NCBI GenBank assembly: GCA_025200525.1
Contig: CM045758.1
Span: 164,280,761-164,344,760 of the forward strand
From: Camellia lanceoleosa
Taxonomy: Eukaryota; Streptophyta; Magnoliopsida; Ericales; Theaceae
DNA: 64,000 bases
Direction of reading: 5' to 3'
Shown here: positions 36,910 to 49,091 of the stretch, in pieces
How positions within the stretch are numbered: position 1 is the stretch's first letter
Layout of the letters: the number at the start of each line of letters is the position of its first letter
The notes under the pieces: model-generated
Database searches by the model: none
What the model was told of the DNA's origin: nothing
Seen by the model: only the letters and a program-made list of their open reading frames with translations
Position numbers and translations under genes: made by a program

Positions 36910-37942
36910 AAATTTTGGTGATGATGTAGTACAAATAAGTAGGACAGTCCAATAATAGATAAATTTTAAGAGAGAGAAAATATATTTGTTTCTATGGATA
37001 AGGAATGATTGTAATTTATTGAACTGTTAATCCTGAGATACATAATTTCTAAATTATTTGGTTAGAAAAGAATTGTATCTCATATTTGTTTAATTATGTG
37101 ATTAGATGTAAAGAAAAAACTATTATATTAAATCTTATGTTTGTTTGGAGTATTAAGAAGAAAGATAAATGCTTAAAAGACTATTTTGTTCTTTTGAATT
37201 GCTTACTAAATAATAAGAATATTAAATCTGAGTTATAAATTTTATTCAATTTTTTGACTAGAACTTTTACAAAATTAAATAAACAGAACATCAATAAAAA
37301 TTACATAAATTTATTTTAATTTTTAGTTGAGATTTTTATATTTTATTTTATTTTACTAAGTATAATTAATACCATGAATGCATTATAAATTTAATTTTCT
37401 TTTTTAGCTAAATAATATTATGTCAAAGCCAACCCAATCCACCAATCCAAAATAGCACAACACAATTTGTGAACACCTACACAAATGTAGGGACACCATC
37501 CCAAATTTAGCACAACACAATTAAATAAATAGAATATTTTATTTTTTCGAGAAATAGAACAATATGATTATATAAGTAGATGAGAACATAATTATATAAC
37601 TGGACGAGAGAATTACATGATAGAACTGATTTGGTTCCTTAGCCACAAAAGTAGAGGGTGAAAAATGTTTTTTTACTATATAATTTCACGGGAATAGTTA
37701 TACTTAATTATACCCTATGTGACAGAAAAATCTAACAAATTTAGGATTAATAATTTGGATAGACTATTAATCCGGTATAAAAGTTTTAAACCAAATAATG
37801 ACTTATTTTGTATTCAGATATGGAGTCTTATGGGTAATCTCACCAAATAAACACTGCATAGTGCTCTAAGCCTTTGTATTTTAAGAGGTGTTTTTACTTC
37901 ATAGTATTATTATTCTTGGGTGAATTACGTTAAAAGTTTCTA

Positions 37943-38578
37943 GAGCAAATTACACTAACAGTCCCTATAGTTTGGGGCTCATGTCACTTTAGTCCCTGAC
38001 TTTTCAATTATGACACATTTGACCCTGAATTTTGAATCTTATTCCAAATAAAGACAATTGAAGATATCATTGTTTAATTTCAAGGGCAAAATCGTCAATT
38101 TAATAAAATATAAATTAATTTGACAAAAATAAACGTCAAAAAAATATTTTTAATTTTTAAAAAATTATTTTTATCTACCAATGATAAAATTATGTAAAAT
38201 CGATAAAAATTAATAAAAATTACATGATTAATTTTTAAAATTTAATTTTACATAATCATTATCCAAACACATAATAAAAATTAATTTGGTAAAAAAAAAT
38301 AAATGTCTAAAACATTTATCACTTTTACATAATTTTATTTTTAGTGAGTAGAACTAATTTTTAAAAATTCAAAAATATTTGTTTGACATTTATTTTTGTC
38401 AAATTAGTTTATATTTTATCAAATTGACAATTTTACCCTTGAAATATCTAATGATATCTTCAATTGTCCTTATTTGGAACAAGATTCAAAATTCAGGGTC
38501 AAATGTGTCACAATTGGAAAGTCAAGGACCAAAGTGACACAAGCCCCAAACTATAGGGACTATAAGTGTAATTCACCC
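37943..38578. mobile_element. Long-TIR MITE (636 bp) with perfect 9-bp duplication, inside an older copy
   Basis: Terminal inverted repeats of about 150 bp: the left end reads CAGTCCCTATAGTTTGGGGC and the right end is its reverse complement with few changes. Target duplication AAGTTTCTA at 37934-37942 and 38579-38587 is perfect. An older, more diverged copy of the same family surrounds it, with left end from about 37918 and right end to about 38993 (ACTATAAGAATTGTTAGTAT). Mutator-like by duplication length; non-coding. Confidence 0.85.
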
Positions 38579-38993
38579 AAGTTTCTATAGTTTGAAATTT
38601 GTATCACTTTGATCTCTGACTTTTCAATTATGACACATTTGACCTTAAATTTTAAATCTTATTTCAAATAAGAACAATTAAATATACCATTACTCAATTT
38701 CAATGAAAAAGTTGTCAATTTGATAATATATTTACTAATTTGACAAAAATAAATGTCAAAAAAATATTTTTAAATTTTCAAAAATTATTTCTACCTATCA
38801 AAGATAAAATTATATAAAATTAATAAATCTTTTACACATTTATTTATTTATTTACCAAATTGATGACTTTGCACTTGAAATTAAGCAATGGTACATTCAA
38901 AATTCATGATCAAATATATTATAATTAAAAAATTAAAGATTAAAATGACACAAATTTTAAACTATAAGAATTGTTAGTATAATTCGTCCATCA

Positions 38994-40022
38994 TTCTTTT
39001 ATTTCTTTTAGAAGTTGTAGGCTTGTAGAGCTTTTGTCTTGTTTAGTTATAGTTTTCAATAATTATTTTTAGATGGATTTCATTGGTTTTACTTAATTTT
39101 TTTCTTCATATTTTTGTTATTTTGTTATTTTTTAAAATAAATTAAGATTAAATGCATTTAAAAAGCAAAAAAAAAAAAAAACTAAAATATGAGAAAAAAG
39201 ATTCACTAAAAACAATAAAAACCCAAACAAAAATACACACGAATTTTTATTTATTTTTAGTGATTTTTTAAAAATATTTTTAGTCAATTTATTTTACTTT
39301 TTAGATACATCTTGATTAAGTGCATCTAAAAAGTACAACAAAAAAAAAACTAATTAAAATATCAAATAAATAAATAAAACTCATCAAAAAATAATTTTTA
39401 AAAAATCAAACAAAATAGATTTGACATTTAAAAACCCACTTAAATCTATAATAATAATAATAAAGACGAGAGATAAATAAGGATGCCGATTTTTTCAAGT
39501 TTAAAATTTAAACTTGACTAACCTGTTCTAAATTATTCATTTTGACAGCGTGTAAGAGTGTAACAACGCAAGAGTAAAATAAAAATAAAAAATATTTCAA
39601 AATAATAATTTATCATTTTCGTCAAAAACATTTTAGTACAATGTCTCATCACCGACAAAACAAATAAATTCACAAACCAAATGTCATAAATTTAAAATTA
39701 TCGTATGTTACAAAAATTGATAACATGGCCTAATTAGATAAAATCGAAAGCTGTAGATTTCACCATTAAAAAACACAATTATTACCTAACAACATATGGA
39801 GCTTGTTTTCACCCAATTTTACAAAAATACCTTTTTTCTGTAGTGTTTTTCTGAGGAACCAAACACCCTGCATTCTTTTTCTCCAATCCTGTTAGGTGGT
39901 GCACCAAAGAAGGCTAACAAAAGCTTACCAAACCTTCCCTCTTCCTTCCCTTCCTTTCGGTAGGTGCAATGTGCATTGTCCGAGCAAAGAAAAAACATGA
40001 AAAATTCTTGAAATACTGAATA
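38994..40022. other. AT-rich 3' flank of the SET-domain gene
   Basis: No gene. TTAAGTGCATCTAAAAAG-like words recur near 39140 and 39320 with inverted partners, so a decayed MITE is likely. The terminal few hundred bases hold the 3'UTR of the SET gene. Confidence 0.5.
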
Positions 40023-43000
40023 TTATGTGCTTTTTAACTTCTTCCTCGTATAGCCTCTCTTGACAGCTCTCGATAACTGAGCAGCTTCAGCGGCATAAGT
40101 TCTGAGTTTCTCCAGAATCGTTCTCTCGCTCACACGCAGTGTGAGAGAATGGTACAACTTCCTCTCTTTAATGCGACAACACTTCCTCAACGCTTCGATA
40201 TCATCTTTTAGTGAATTCGAACCATAAAAACTCTCCCGGATATTAGCAAGCGACAAAAGGGCATTACTCACGCTTTCGATCAGCAGCAAATCCTTGCTCA
40301 TTTCCGGAGCTTTTTCCATTGCAATATTGCCTCCTTTTTGTAAAATAACGGTTAGAGATTCTTTTAAATTCCCTGCCATTGATACTGTGAGATCCAGTTG
40401 CTGATACGCTTCATCCGGTAATAAAATTATATAAAGTAAAATCAGCAGCTCGACTTGCGGTTCCCCGTTGGATGAGATTTCGAAATATTCAGAGTTCTGG
40501 CTCTCACAACCAGAGTAATCTAATCTCCTCCACAGTGAAAACCTGACTCGATTGTGCCGGCCCGAAAACAAAGATGAACTCCATTGAAGTACCAGTTCTA
40601 AATCTATATTGACAATGTCATATGTATTAGCAACCTCTGTAAATCCATATCTATGTAGCAGTGCAGCATTACCCAAGACTCCATATGTATTGAAGACCTG
40701 AAAAAACAGTAACAGGTATTCATGTGAAGTTATTACTGAGAAGCAATATAAACATACTGGAGGAAAAAAAAATTAAAAAATTTTAAACAGTGAGATAAAA
40801 AAAACCCCTCTCGAAAATATAAATCAAGGGACCATGCTAGAAAGAAGAAAGGATATTAGAAAAGCTTCAATCTATATTAATTCAATGGAATTTATCATTA
40901 AACACGGAGCTTTATCAAATTGACACAAGAGCAACGACAACTAAGCCTGTACTAAACCAGCTCAAAGCTGATGCAACCTTCTTTTCCATCTTTGAAACCA
41001 TTTAGCCGATTATATGGAGATGGTACTCAAGAAAGCCCATACAGGTTTTCAGACTGAAAAATGAACCAATTCTCAAAGATATTTACCGTAGAAGGGTATA
41101 TTTCACTTACCCTATCCTGCAGTTTGGTGAAATGGCGGCAAGCCCCAAAAGGTTAAATATTAATTTATTTTTTATTTTGTAATTGTGTATTACTTATTCG
41201 TATTATTGTTATTATTGTTGACACATTAATTATCAAATAAATTTTTTTTTTTTTTAAAAGATCCTAGGGCATATTGTTGATCTTGATAATTTGGAGGCAT
41301 CCACACCATCACAAACTGGCCATGAGTCAATCGGTTCCCCTCCAGTTGTTGCATCAACATCTAGGGGTCATGCTAGTTCTAATGTTTAGGATCCATTTTA
41401 AAATATAATAATAATGGAATCAGTTCCTTATGGAAATATAGAAATTAAAGCAAAATGCACAATTTGTCATGAAGTTCTTAATGGAAGATCAACAAGAGAC
41501 GATTGATCATTTAGAAAGACAGGTTAATAATCATTTACAAAGTACAAAAAATGATATTAGAATTCCAATGCAATTTAGATAAATCACAAATGAGTAATTT
41601 AACTACATTTTCTTATAGTCATTCTTGTAAAATTTTATGAAGATTAGAGTTTTATAATTTTTGTAAACTTTGGGGTGGAGTAATGCAAATTATAGGTGGG
41701 CTTGTAGGTGATGCTAGCCCTAGTCATGGGCCAACCCCACTTGGGAGAATCAAAAAGGATAGGTAACAGCCAAACAGATTGCAACATGGGTTTTCCCATG
41801 TAAATTGGGTGACCCATTATTTTACTGGGTGATCCATTATTTTGTTGGGTTATTACTATTATTTTTCCTATATCAGTATATCTAACAACAGCATTGAGGG
41901 CATTTTAATTGATTGATTAAAAAAAACCAAGAAACAATATTCCATTCAAAAAAGGGTAAGAACAAAGGAGGCCCTTTCCTATTTACAAAACCTTCAGAGA
42001 AGTAGGTAAAATTAAACAACCACCCTTTTGCTAAAAACCACATTAACAGACTTCAATTTGTGAATATAGATAACACACTTTGCACATATTTAAATAATGG
42101 TTTCGAGAAATTTATTTCAAAATCTAAGAAACAGGGTCTGCGAAAGAAAAGAAAAGGTGCTAACCTCAGCCCCACTTTTGACATCTTTCACGATAATCAT
42201 TTCCAAAACTGTGGGATCATCCCCGGAAGCAGAAGAACACTCTGAGTTACCACCATTAGAAGCACCCTTTCTTGATTGAGAATTTTGAGATAATTGTTCA
42301 CCGTCACCAATATTTTCATACTCATCTCTTTCGTGGTTGTCTTCACTATCATCTGTACTTTCATACTCATCACTTTCGTGGTTGTCTTCAGCATCATCTT
42401 CAGGTGCAAGATGAGAAGATATAGAGGTGAAGTGCACATCTTCAGCTCCTGTTTTGTGATTGAAACTGGAAATCATTAAAGAATTAATGAATCAAGCAAC
42501 TTTTTGACAAAATAATTTATCAAGAAATTCATTTAAAAAAAAAAAAAATAGAAGTCAAGGAAATAAGAGGTTTCAATCAGCAATTCATACCTTAAAAAAA
42601 CCATCATAAGCTTTTTTTACACACATTTAGTAAGGATGGAAGCTAATGAACCACGGATAATTCTGTAAGGGAGTAACTATATCCGTATTTTCCCATATTG
42701 ATACCAAAACTCCTTAGATACTTGAAAATCCTTACCCGATGCCTTCTAAGCATATCCACAATTAGAATTAATATTCTTTAATTTTAAATTAAGTATTGGA
42801 TATTGCTTGGATACTCTATGTACTGATCTCTCTTGAAATTAAGATGTACCATGGAGCATTAGATTATAACTGTGAGAATTAATGCAAGAATGCTGCCCAA
42901 TACTTTGCATACTCCTTCAAGAATAAAATTTTAAAATCTATATAATAAAACAACAATTTTTTAAAATGTCTATGAGACAATTGGTTACAACAGCTCATAT

Positions 43001-46000
43001 TGATTTCACTTGAAAATCTATTGTCAGATTTCTTCACCAATGTTCAGATTTGTCTCTCAACTTTTGTTGTCCTGCCCAAAACAGATTTGCGGGAACATCC
43101 GAGATTGCTTTGATCAGATGATTGTGTTTGGCACTTCTCCACCCTCTCTCTTTAAATTCCCCCTTTTCTTTTGTTTCTCTCATCTCTCTTCTCTCTGTCA
43201 CCAAACCACTGCTCTCTCCCTCCCACATCCACTTTCTCTCCTCCCTTTTCCCCCTGCACCACTGCCTCACGCATACTCCTAACCACCACCCTCTCTCCAC
43301 TCTTCAACTCCAATGTACAGCCTCTCACCTTGCAACAGTTGTAACCCCTCCCTTCCCTCTCTCCACTCTCCGACTTTGGTGAAGACCCACCCAGCCTCTG
43401 CCACAACTCCTCCTCCTTCCCCAGCAACCTCTCCTTCCCCCTCAAACCCTAGCCATGGCTCCCAATCTTTTGCTCCTATCTCACTGTAGCACTCCTCAAG
43501 CAAAAGATTGCTACCAGTTTGGCTAGAGACAGAGTGATTAGCGAAAAGGGGAGATTGGAGGGGTTATGCACAGTGGATGTGTGGGTGGTGCATACGGGAG
43601 TGATGGCTGAGCGTGGCAATGGGTGAGGAGGTTGTGTTACAAAAGAGAGAGGGTTGTGGTTGTTTTGGGACGGTGAGGTTGAAGGCGGTGGTTGTGCAGT
43701 GATAGAAGAGGAGAGGAAGGGTGTTGTGCCTTGACAGTGAGTCTAGCATATATTTGGAATTGATTTTCCTATGGGCCAAAGAACAATAATTTTTACTTCA
43801 AGAGGTGCATATGCATCCCAAATCATCATATAATGCTCAATAGTGTTACATTTGGATTATAAGTATAAACCACACCCCCCCCCCCCCCCCCAAAAAAAAA
43901 AAAAAGGACCTGAAGAATAAAAATTCCAAACTCTCTTATAAACACCCTCAAGGATGACTAATAATGAAAACAGAATATTAGCCATATTATGATTATTAAG
44001 ATTACTAAAAAAAATTGAAATTCCACGACATAGGAGTCGAAGAAGACACTGGCATCGAAGCAACAAGGACATTCTCATAACGAATCGAACAATAGAATCA
44101 AGGAAACAAATTACAAAGGGAATAGCACAAAGAGTCTCTTTCCAAACGAAACCTCCAATCATTTAGCATTATGATATCCTAATTTGATAATCATTCATTG
44201 ATAAAGAAAGTTCGAAGTAAAATTCTACTCTTTTTCTTTTTCTTTCCGGGAAGTGAAAATTCCTCTCCTATTTGAGCAAAAATTAGAAAGGGAAAAGGTC
44301 TATCAGCAGTGTTTCATAACTGATACTGTCCTATCAAATTTGGGGATAATTTCATAACAATAACATAAAAACAGTGATGTTCTGGCATGCATTAAACAGA
44401 AAACAAGAAGCCTGCAAATGCTAATATTATAACAAGAAAGAATAAACACTGCCGATCAAAAAAAGAAAGAATAAACACATAAATAAATCCATGTGTACGG
44501 GTCTGGAGATATTATTGGAGACAAAATTAAAAGAAACAAGATGAGATAGATTTACTACATACAAGCATAAATTACAAGACTTCTAAAAAGCAAAATGGAT
44601 CAAGTTAAAACCACTGTTAGAGCAATGGGATGGAGCAAAAAGAATGTGAGCTTTCATAGTCAGAAGGGGAACAACGCCTATGCTCTAATGTGACATGAAA
44701 CACAGTGGTGAAACATTGATTGTGTACATTAGGATCTCCTTAACAAACACTGGATGTTTAACGAGGTTTTAAGTCAGTTTGTATCACCTTGGATGCAAAC
44801 ATAATAATTTTCAAATAACAGAACCCAAAGAATCATGTATGCATCTATACACAGTAAATAGTACCCAAGAAAAAAAAACACAACAACAATACATGTCAAG
44901 ATCATTCATTTCAAGAATACAGATCCACAACTTCCTAGATAACCACATGGTATATCCAGTTAAAAGGCTTAACTTACAGATCTGCCAGCGGAACCATCCC
45001 AAATCCATAGTAATCATCTATTTGAAAAGAGCGAGAAGCAATAAGACTTTTTGCTGCGAGGTACTGTTCAACACCAAAGAAATCTGGATTAAGCTCTACA
45101 GGAGCTGAAGACAGAAGAGGCTGAATACACTCTTCCCAGTCCTCATAGACGAGAGCCTTGTCTTCTTTAACTATCTGCCTAGGAAACATATATCAGAATG
45201 ATCAAAGGTATGAAACTATCAAAATTCGAGCAGTCTAACAACTGTAATCCTATATTACACTAAAAAAAGCTTCAGCTGTAATAGACTATCAAATATGCAA
45301 GACAAGCTAACAAATGTCGGAAACAATAAAAAACAATAACTCATTAAGATATTAGTCATAAAATTCAAAGAAACTTCCATCAATTGTGCAGGTCTCAACT
45401 TCAGAAGTTAGAATAACAATCTTTCAATATGTCCAATGATGGTTAATTGCAACTAAAATTCAACCACGCGTGTCAAAAAATCACACAGCAGCATAATTGT
45501 TTAGATGAACAAAACAAAAAAAAAAAAACCCTCTTAAGTTACATTGCCAACAAGACCCAATTAACACAAAGAAAAGCCGATACCCAATACTGTTTCCCAT
45601 ATTTTAAAGCCAAAAACTATGTTGCAAACATAGTTTTGCAATTATCTATTCTATCATGTAATGTAAAACATACACCCCGTTCGATGTAAACAATGTTACT
45701 TTTTTTCTTTTTTCTTTTTTCTGTCACATTCAATAACCACTGAACAGTTTTCTCATTCATCAAACTACCCAAAAAAGCCATGTAATTTCTGTATAAAGAT
45801 TCTGTTTGTACAGCATTACCCAACTACTACTAAATGGTTTTACTTCAGTCATGAAATCGCCATTCAATCATCAATCAAACCATTCAAAAATTTAAATACA
45901 AAATCACAAACACATTACCGCTACGCTAGTGTAAGTGTAAAGTTTACCTTGTGAAGCTCAGTGCCCAATAACAGAGAATCAACTTCCTCCAAGCTCCAAA

Positions 46001-46444
46001 GCATTGGAATACACTCATTCTCCGGCAACAACTGAAGATAACCGAACCAAGGGGACTGGTGTCCCAAGCCCTTCTCGTACATGAGGGCCACCGAGAGCCC
46101 CAAATAGCCCTCGAGACCGGCTGTCTCGATCAAATTCCGAGCACCTGAGGTCTTGATTGTGAGGCACGAATGCTTGGGTATCGTCGCCACCAAATCGCCT
46201 TCGTGCAAATCGCATAGTGTTCGCACGGAGATTCCTTCTTTGGCGTGGTCTATGAGGTTGAGAGCATCGCTGCAATCTATGTTTTGCGATCTCATCCATC
46301 GTTTGAATGCTCTCAATCGCCTGCACAGATGATGTATGTTTATCAACAAATGCATGTATACGTATACGTATATGTATATGTATAGAAAGAGGTGAACCTG
46401 GTGGCGGCGGCGGCGGCGGCGGCGATGGTGGTGGAGGTAGCCAT
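40023..46444 (-). CDS. SETD6/RKM-like SET-domain lysine N-methyltransferase, complete, five exons
   Basis: Exon 1 46444-46398, exon 2 46320-45948, exon 3 45174-44978, exon 4 42465-42165, exon 5 40697-40023 with the stop. All introns are GT-AG and phases match, giving 530 aa. The protein starts MATSTTI plus an alanine run, then RLRAFKRWMRSQNIDCSD. SET-region landmarks are HSCLTIKTSGA, ELHKIVKEDKALVYEDW, YGFGMVPLADLFNHKTGAED (about residues 195-215) and VFNTYGVLGNAALLHRYGF (from 307; Tyr311 is the likely conserved active-site tyrosine). The C-terminal third matches a Rubisco-LSMT substrate-binding domain. These S-adenosylmethionine-dependent enzymes methylate lysines on non-histone proteins such as ribosomal proteins. 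The exact substrate and the matching Arabidopsis paralogue are not decidable here. An acidic insert (228-262) splits the SET core. Intron 3 is 2.5 kb, intron 4 is 1.5 kb. Confidence 0.92.
41265..41770 (+). pseudogene. Decayed hAT transposase / BED zinc-finger fragment in intron 4
   Basis: In the plus frame starting near 41416 the sequence reads KAKCTICHEVLNGRSTR, the start of a BED-type zinc finger as found in plant hAT transposases, then hits stops. Upstream (41283-41380) a coding-like stretch reads LEASTPSQTGHESIG; downstream (41710-41770) another reads GDASPSHGPTPLGRIKK. Stops and frame changes separate them. It is antisense to the SET gene and has no effect on its splice sites that I can see. 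Confidence 0.55.
42320..42410 (-). repeat. 45-bp in-frame duplication encoding the acidic insert of the SET protein
   Basis: A 45-bp unit (plus view CGTGGTTGTCTTC...) is repeated back to back in exon 4. It encodes EDNHESDEYESTDDS (232-246) followed by EDNHERDEYENIGDG (247-261). Confidence 0.9.
43120..43520. other. Pyrimidine-rich segment in SET-gene intron 3
   Basis: About 400 bp strongly enriched in C and T on the plus strand (TCTCTCC, CCTCCC words), unlike the AT-rich surroundings. Open frames in both directions are low-complexity and not supported. It may be an inserted fragment of another gene's 5' region; the origin is not identifiable. Confidence 0.4.
43875..43905. repeat. Poly-C then poly-A tract
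   Basis: Seventeen C followed by about fourteen A in intron 3 of the SET gene. The exact length may be a sequencing or assembly artefact. Confidence 0.8.
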
Positions 46445-46480
46445 TTGCGGTGGAAGAGGGCCGCCGCCGCCGCAGTGTCG

Positions 46481-46546
46481 GATGTATCGTACTTATTTTT
46501 TTTTTTTTTGGTTCACCACCCGGTATCCGAGATGTATCGTACTTAT
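46481..46546 (-). mobile_element. Tiny poly(A)-tailed retroposed fragment with 16-bp target duplication
   Basis: GATGTATCGTACTTAT occurs at 46481-46496 and 46531-46546. Between them, on the minus strand, lies a short body (TCGGATACCGGGTGGTGAACC-like, about 20 nt) ending in about 15 A. A body, a poly(A) tail and a long perfect duplication are the marks of LINE-mediated insertion with extreme 5' truncation. It lies 37 bp upstream of the SET-gene ATG, so it is probably in the 5'UTR or core promoter. Confidence 0.65.
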
Positions 46547-46700
46547 GAATAGGGCCGACAGAGGGTGTTGGGCCAATGCAGGGCTGGTTAGCCCAATGTC
46601 TTATCTGAATGGGTTGTGAGCCCATCATCAACTTTTGAGAAATTACAATTACATCCCCGATCAATAATGATCTAAATAAGTATTATATTTTTAAATTTTT

Positions 46701-47917
46701 GGGAGACTTATTTATAAGTCTTTTTTCAGATACTTATACTAGGTTAAGTACTGTGTAATTTTTTATAGAGTTTCAAGTCCTATTTTCATAAGAATGTATT
46801 CCATAAGATCCTACATAAACGTAACGTAACGTGACACTTACATAAACGTAACGTAACGTGACACCTATATAAACGTAATGTAACGTGACACCAATATACA
46901 CGTAACGTGACACCTATATAAATGTAACGTGACACTTACATAAACGTAACATAAAGTGTCACGTTACGTTTCGCAAACTTAATAAGTTTTTATTTTTTTA
47001 AATTGAATGTGAAAATGTTACTGATTTATGTTTGTGTCATATTACGTTTTATATAAATATGATCTATGATAATATAACTAAAAAAAAATCAAAAAATAAA
47101 ATTACTCTGCATGCCAAAAGAGGTCTTATTTGTAATTTTCTCTTATAATAATTCTACGTGGGTCCCTTCAGTCATATCTTTGGACAATTCTATTGTGTTG
47201 TGTTCATAGCACACTCACTGTGAAAATTACAGATTACCAACATTTTGAAGATCAGGCATGCCTATAAATAGAAAATTTGACACGTAGTTGTATATATGCG
47301 CACTTCGAAAACGACAATGCATTCGACAGTTTGTGTTGAAAAGCATCACCCTAGGTTGTAATTGTCCAATGGCCTCGCAAGTGCATGAATGCAGTATGCA
47401 ACATCGACTCGAGGCCGAATCACTCACATGGCAGAAAAAATATTTGAAAAAAAAAATTAAAAAATCCAAAAAATAAATAAAATTAATTTCTTATATAAAA
47501 AATTGAATGTTACCATAAATTATAGGTGTCACGTTACGTTACGTTTATGTAGATATGTCACGTTACGTTTATATAAGTGTCACGTTACGTTTATGTAGGT
47601 GTCACGTTACGTTACGTTTATGTAGATATGTCACGCTTATGTAGGTGTCACGTTACGTTTATGTAGATATGTCACGTTACGTTTATGTAGATGTCACGTT
47701 ACGTATAGGTGTCATGTTACGTTTATGTAGGTGTCACGTTACGTTGCGTTTATATCAATTTCCTATGTATAGTTTTACTATTATTTATGATATTAACAAC
47801 TAATATTGAGGGTAAATATGTCAACAAACTTCTCACAGGACTTATGAGAACATAAGTTTTTTAGTAGGACCATATGTAGCATAAGTCTCCCTAATAGGAC
47901 TTATAAATAATTTTCCC
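46701..47917. mobile_element. Mutator-like element with tandem-repeat inverted arms (1,217 bp)
   Basis: Ends are GGGAGACTTATTTATAAGTC and the reverse complement of GGGAAAATTATTTATAAGTC. The perfect 9-bp duplication TAAATTTTT is at 46692-46700 and 47918-47926. The left arm (about 46812-46975) carries tandem ATAAACGTAACGTGACAC units. The right arm (about 47526-47758) carries the same unit inverted, about nine GTGTCACGTTACGTTTATGT copies. The middle (47060-47510) has no such repeats and could be captured host DNA, but I do not recognise it. No transposase. It lies 257 bp upstream of the SET-gene start codon. Confidence 0.88.
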
Positions 47918-47926
47918 TAAATTTTT

Positions 47927-49083
47927 ATTTAAAAAAAGATATACAAAGTGATAAAAAAAAATGATATGATCTAAATAAGATAAAAATATGTTTTAAAGTA
48001 CATTATGCCAAACAATCCCTCATTCTCACTTTAAAAAAAAAATGAGATACTTTTTCATAAATCTCTTTTAACCTACATATGTTCCATTTAGGCCACATTA
48101 TTTTCTTATGTTCCAATAAGTCCTATAAGTGACATATTTACCAAAACACCCTTAATAATATTCATATTTACAGTGTGAATGTTCCGTGATGTGAATGTTC
48201 AAACTATTAATGTGAATGTTAACATGTCAATGTGAATATTCACATTGTAAAATATGGATGTTCACATCATCAAATTGCTAACTGTTCAAAAAATATTTAT
48301 AAGAATATAAATGTCTATAAAATACCTTAAATATGAGAATTAAAATTTGATAGATCAAATCTTTAAATAATAGGACTTATTAGAATATAAGAATATATTA
48401 TAAACTAATTGAGATATAAATACTTGAAAAAAGATTTTTTAATAAATTCTCCAAAAAAATTCCAATTAATTTCGTTAAAATGTATTTTAAGTAATGAACA
48501 ATATAAGAAATATGGGTTTAATTTTGGATTTATCAACAAGACACCAATATTTTTGACTTCCTTTGTTATTTTTTTATTTATTTAGTAGTATTTAGATAAA
48601 TAAATGTGATTTACTTATCTATTTTGTTGAATAGACTTAAATTAAACACTAACTATATTTGGTCTTTAATTTTTATTTTATTTTTTTTGGAGGGAGTGGG
48701 AGGGGAGGGTTTTAAATTAATTAAGTAAACAACAGTAGGATGTTTGGCCAGGTACAATCGAACTACTTTAATTTGTTTGGGCAAATTAAGGCTAAATTTG
48801 TGAGGGTGCATAAGGTTACGATTGAAATATTAAAGAATGTTATAATTTTTTAAAAAAATATATATTTTATAAAATAATATATTTTTGTGGGTTTACTTGG
48901 CCAAACAAATTTTTTTAATAGAATAAATTATAAACACAACGTTAGAGATTTGTCAAAGATATGATGGATTCTTTCTCTCACGTTCCGAAAATTACAAATA
49001 TCTCAATGACAAAAAAAATTCTATGATTGATCTAACTGTATGAGTACGAAATATTCATCGCACGCATACTTCTCGTGATCAAG
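47927..49083. other. Intergenic stretch with possible further MITE
   Basis: No gene. At about 48035-48450 there are imperfectly inverted ends (TTCTTATGTTCCAATAAGTCC near 48100 versus AGGACTTATTAGAATATAAG near 48371). Between them lie repeated ATGTGAATGTT words (48180-48260). It may be a relative of 46701-47917; a target duplication was not found. Confidence 0.4.
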
Positions 49084-49091
49084 CTTGTACC

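Larger units (their letters stand above)
36120..36966. repeat. Direct duplication of ~50 bp flanking nested MITEs
   Basis: TTGGTGATGATGTAGTACAA followed by AATAAGTAGGACAGT occurs at about 36129-36180 and 36915-36966. The 5' part (ATATATAGATGTTGG) is also repeated at about 36198-36211. This suggests a tandem duplication whose second copy was split by the MITE at 36212-36909. Confidence 0.75.

Noticed and set aside
15204..39846. A single giant CACTA element around the LARD (CATTACAACAAAAAT on the left, CTGTAGTG on the right)
   Set aside because: The ends are poorly matched, no 3-bp duplication was confirmed, and shared subterminal repeats are few.
43010..43503. Several overlapping open frames in intron 3 of the SET gene
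   Set aside because: Low-complexity pyrimidine-rich DNA open in many frames; no start context, splice sites or motif.
45617..45823. Minus-strand open frame in SET-gene intron 2
   Set aside because: Exons 2 and 3 join in phase without it and it carries no SET-family motif.
46307..46619. Plus-strand Gly/Ala-rich open frames
   Set aside because: They are antisense to the alanine-coding GCC run of SET exon 1 and the promoter.
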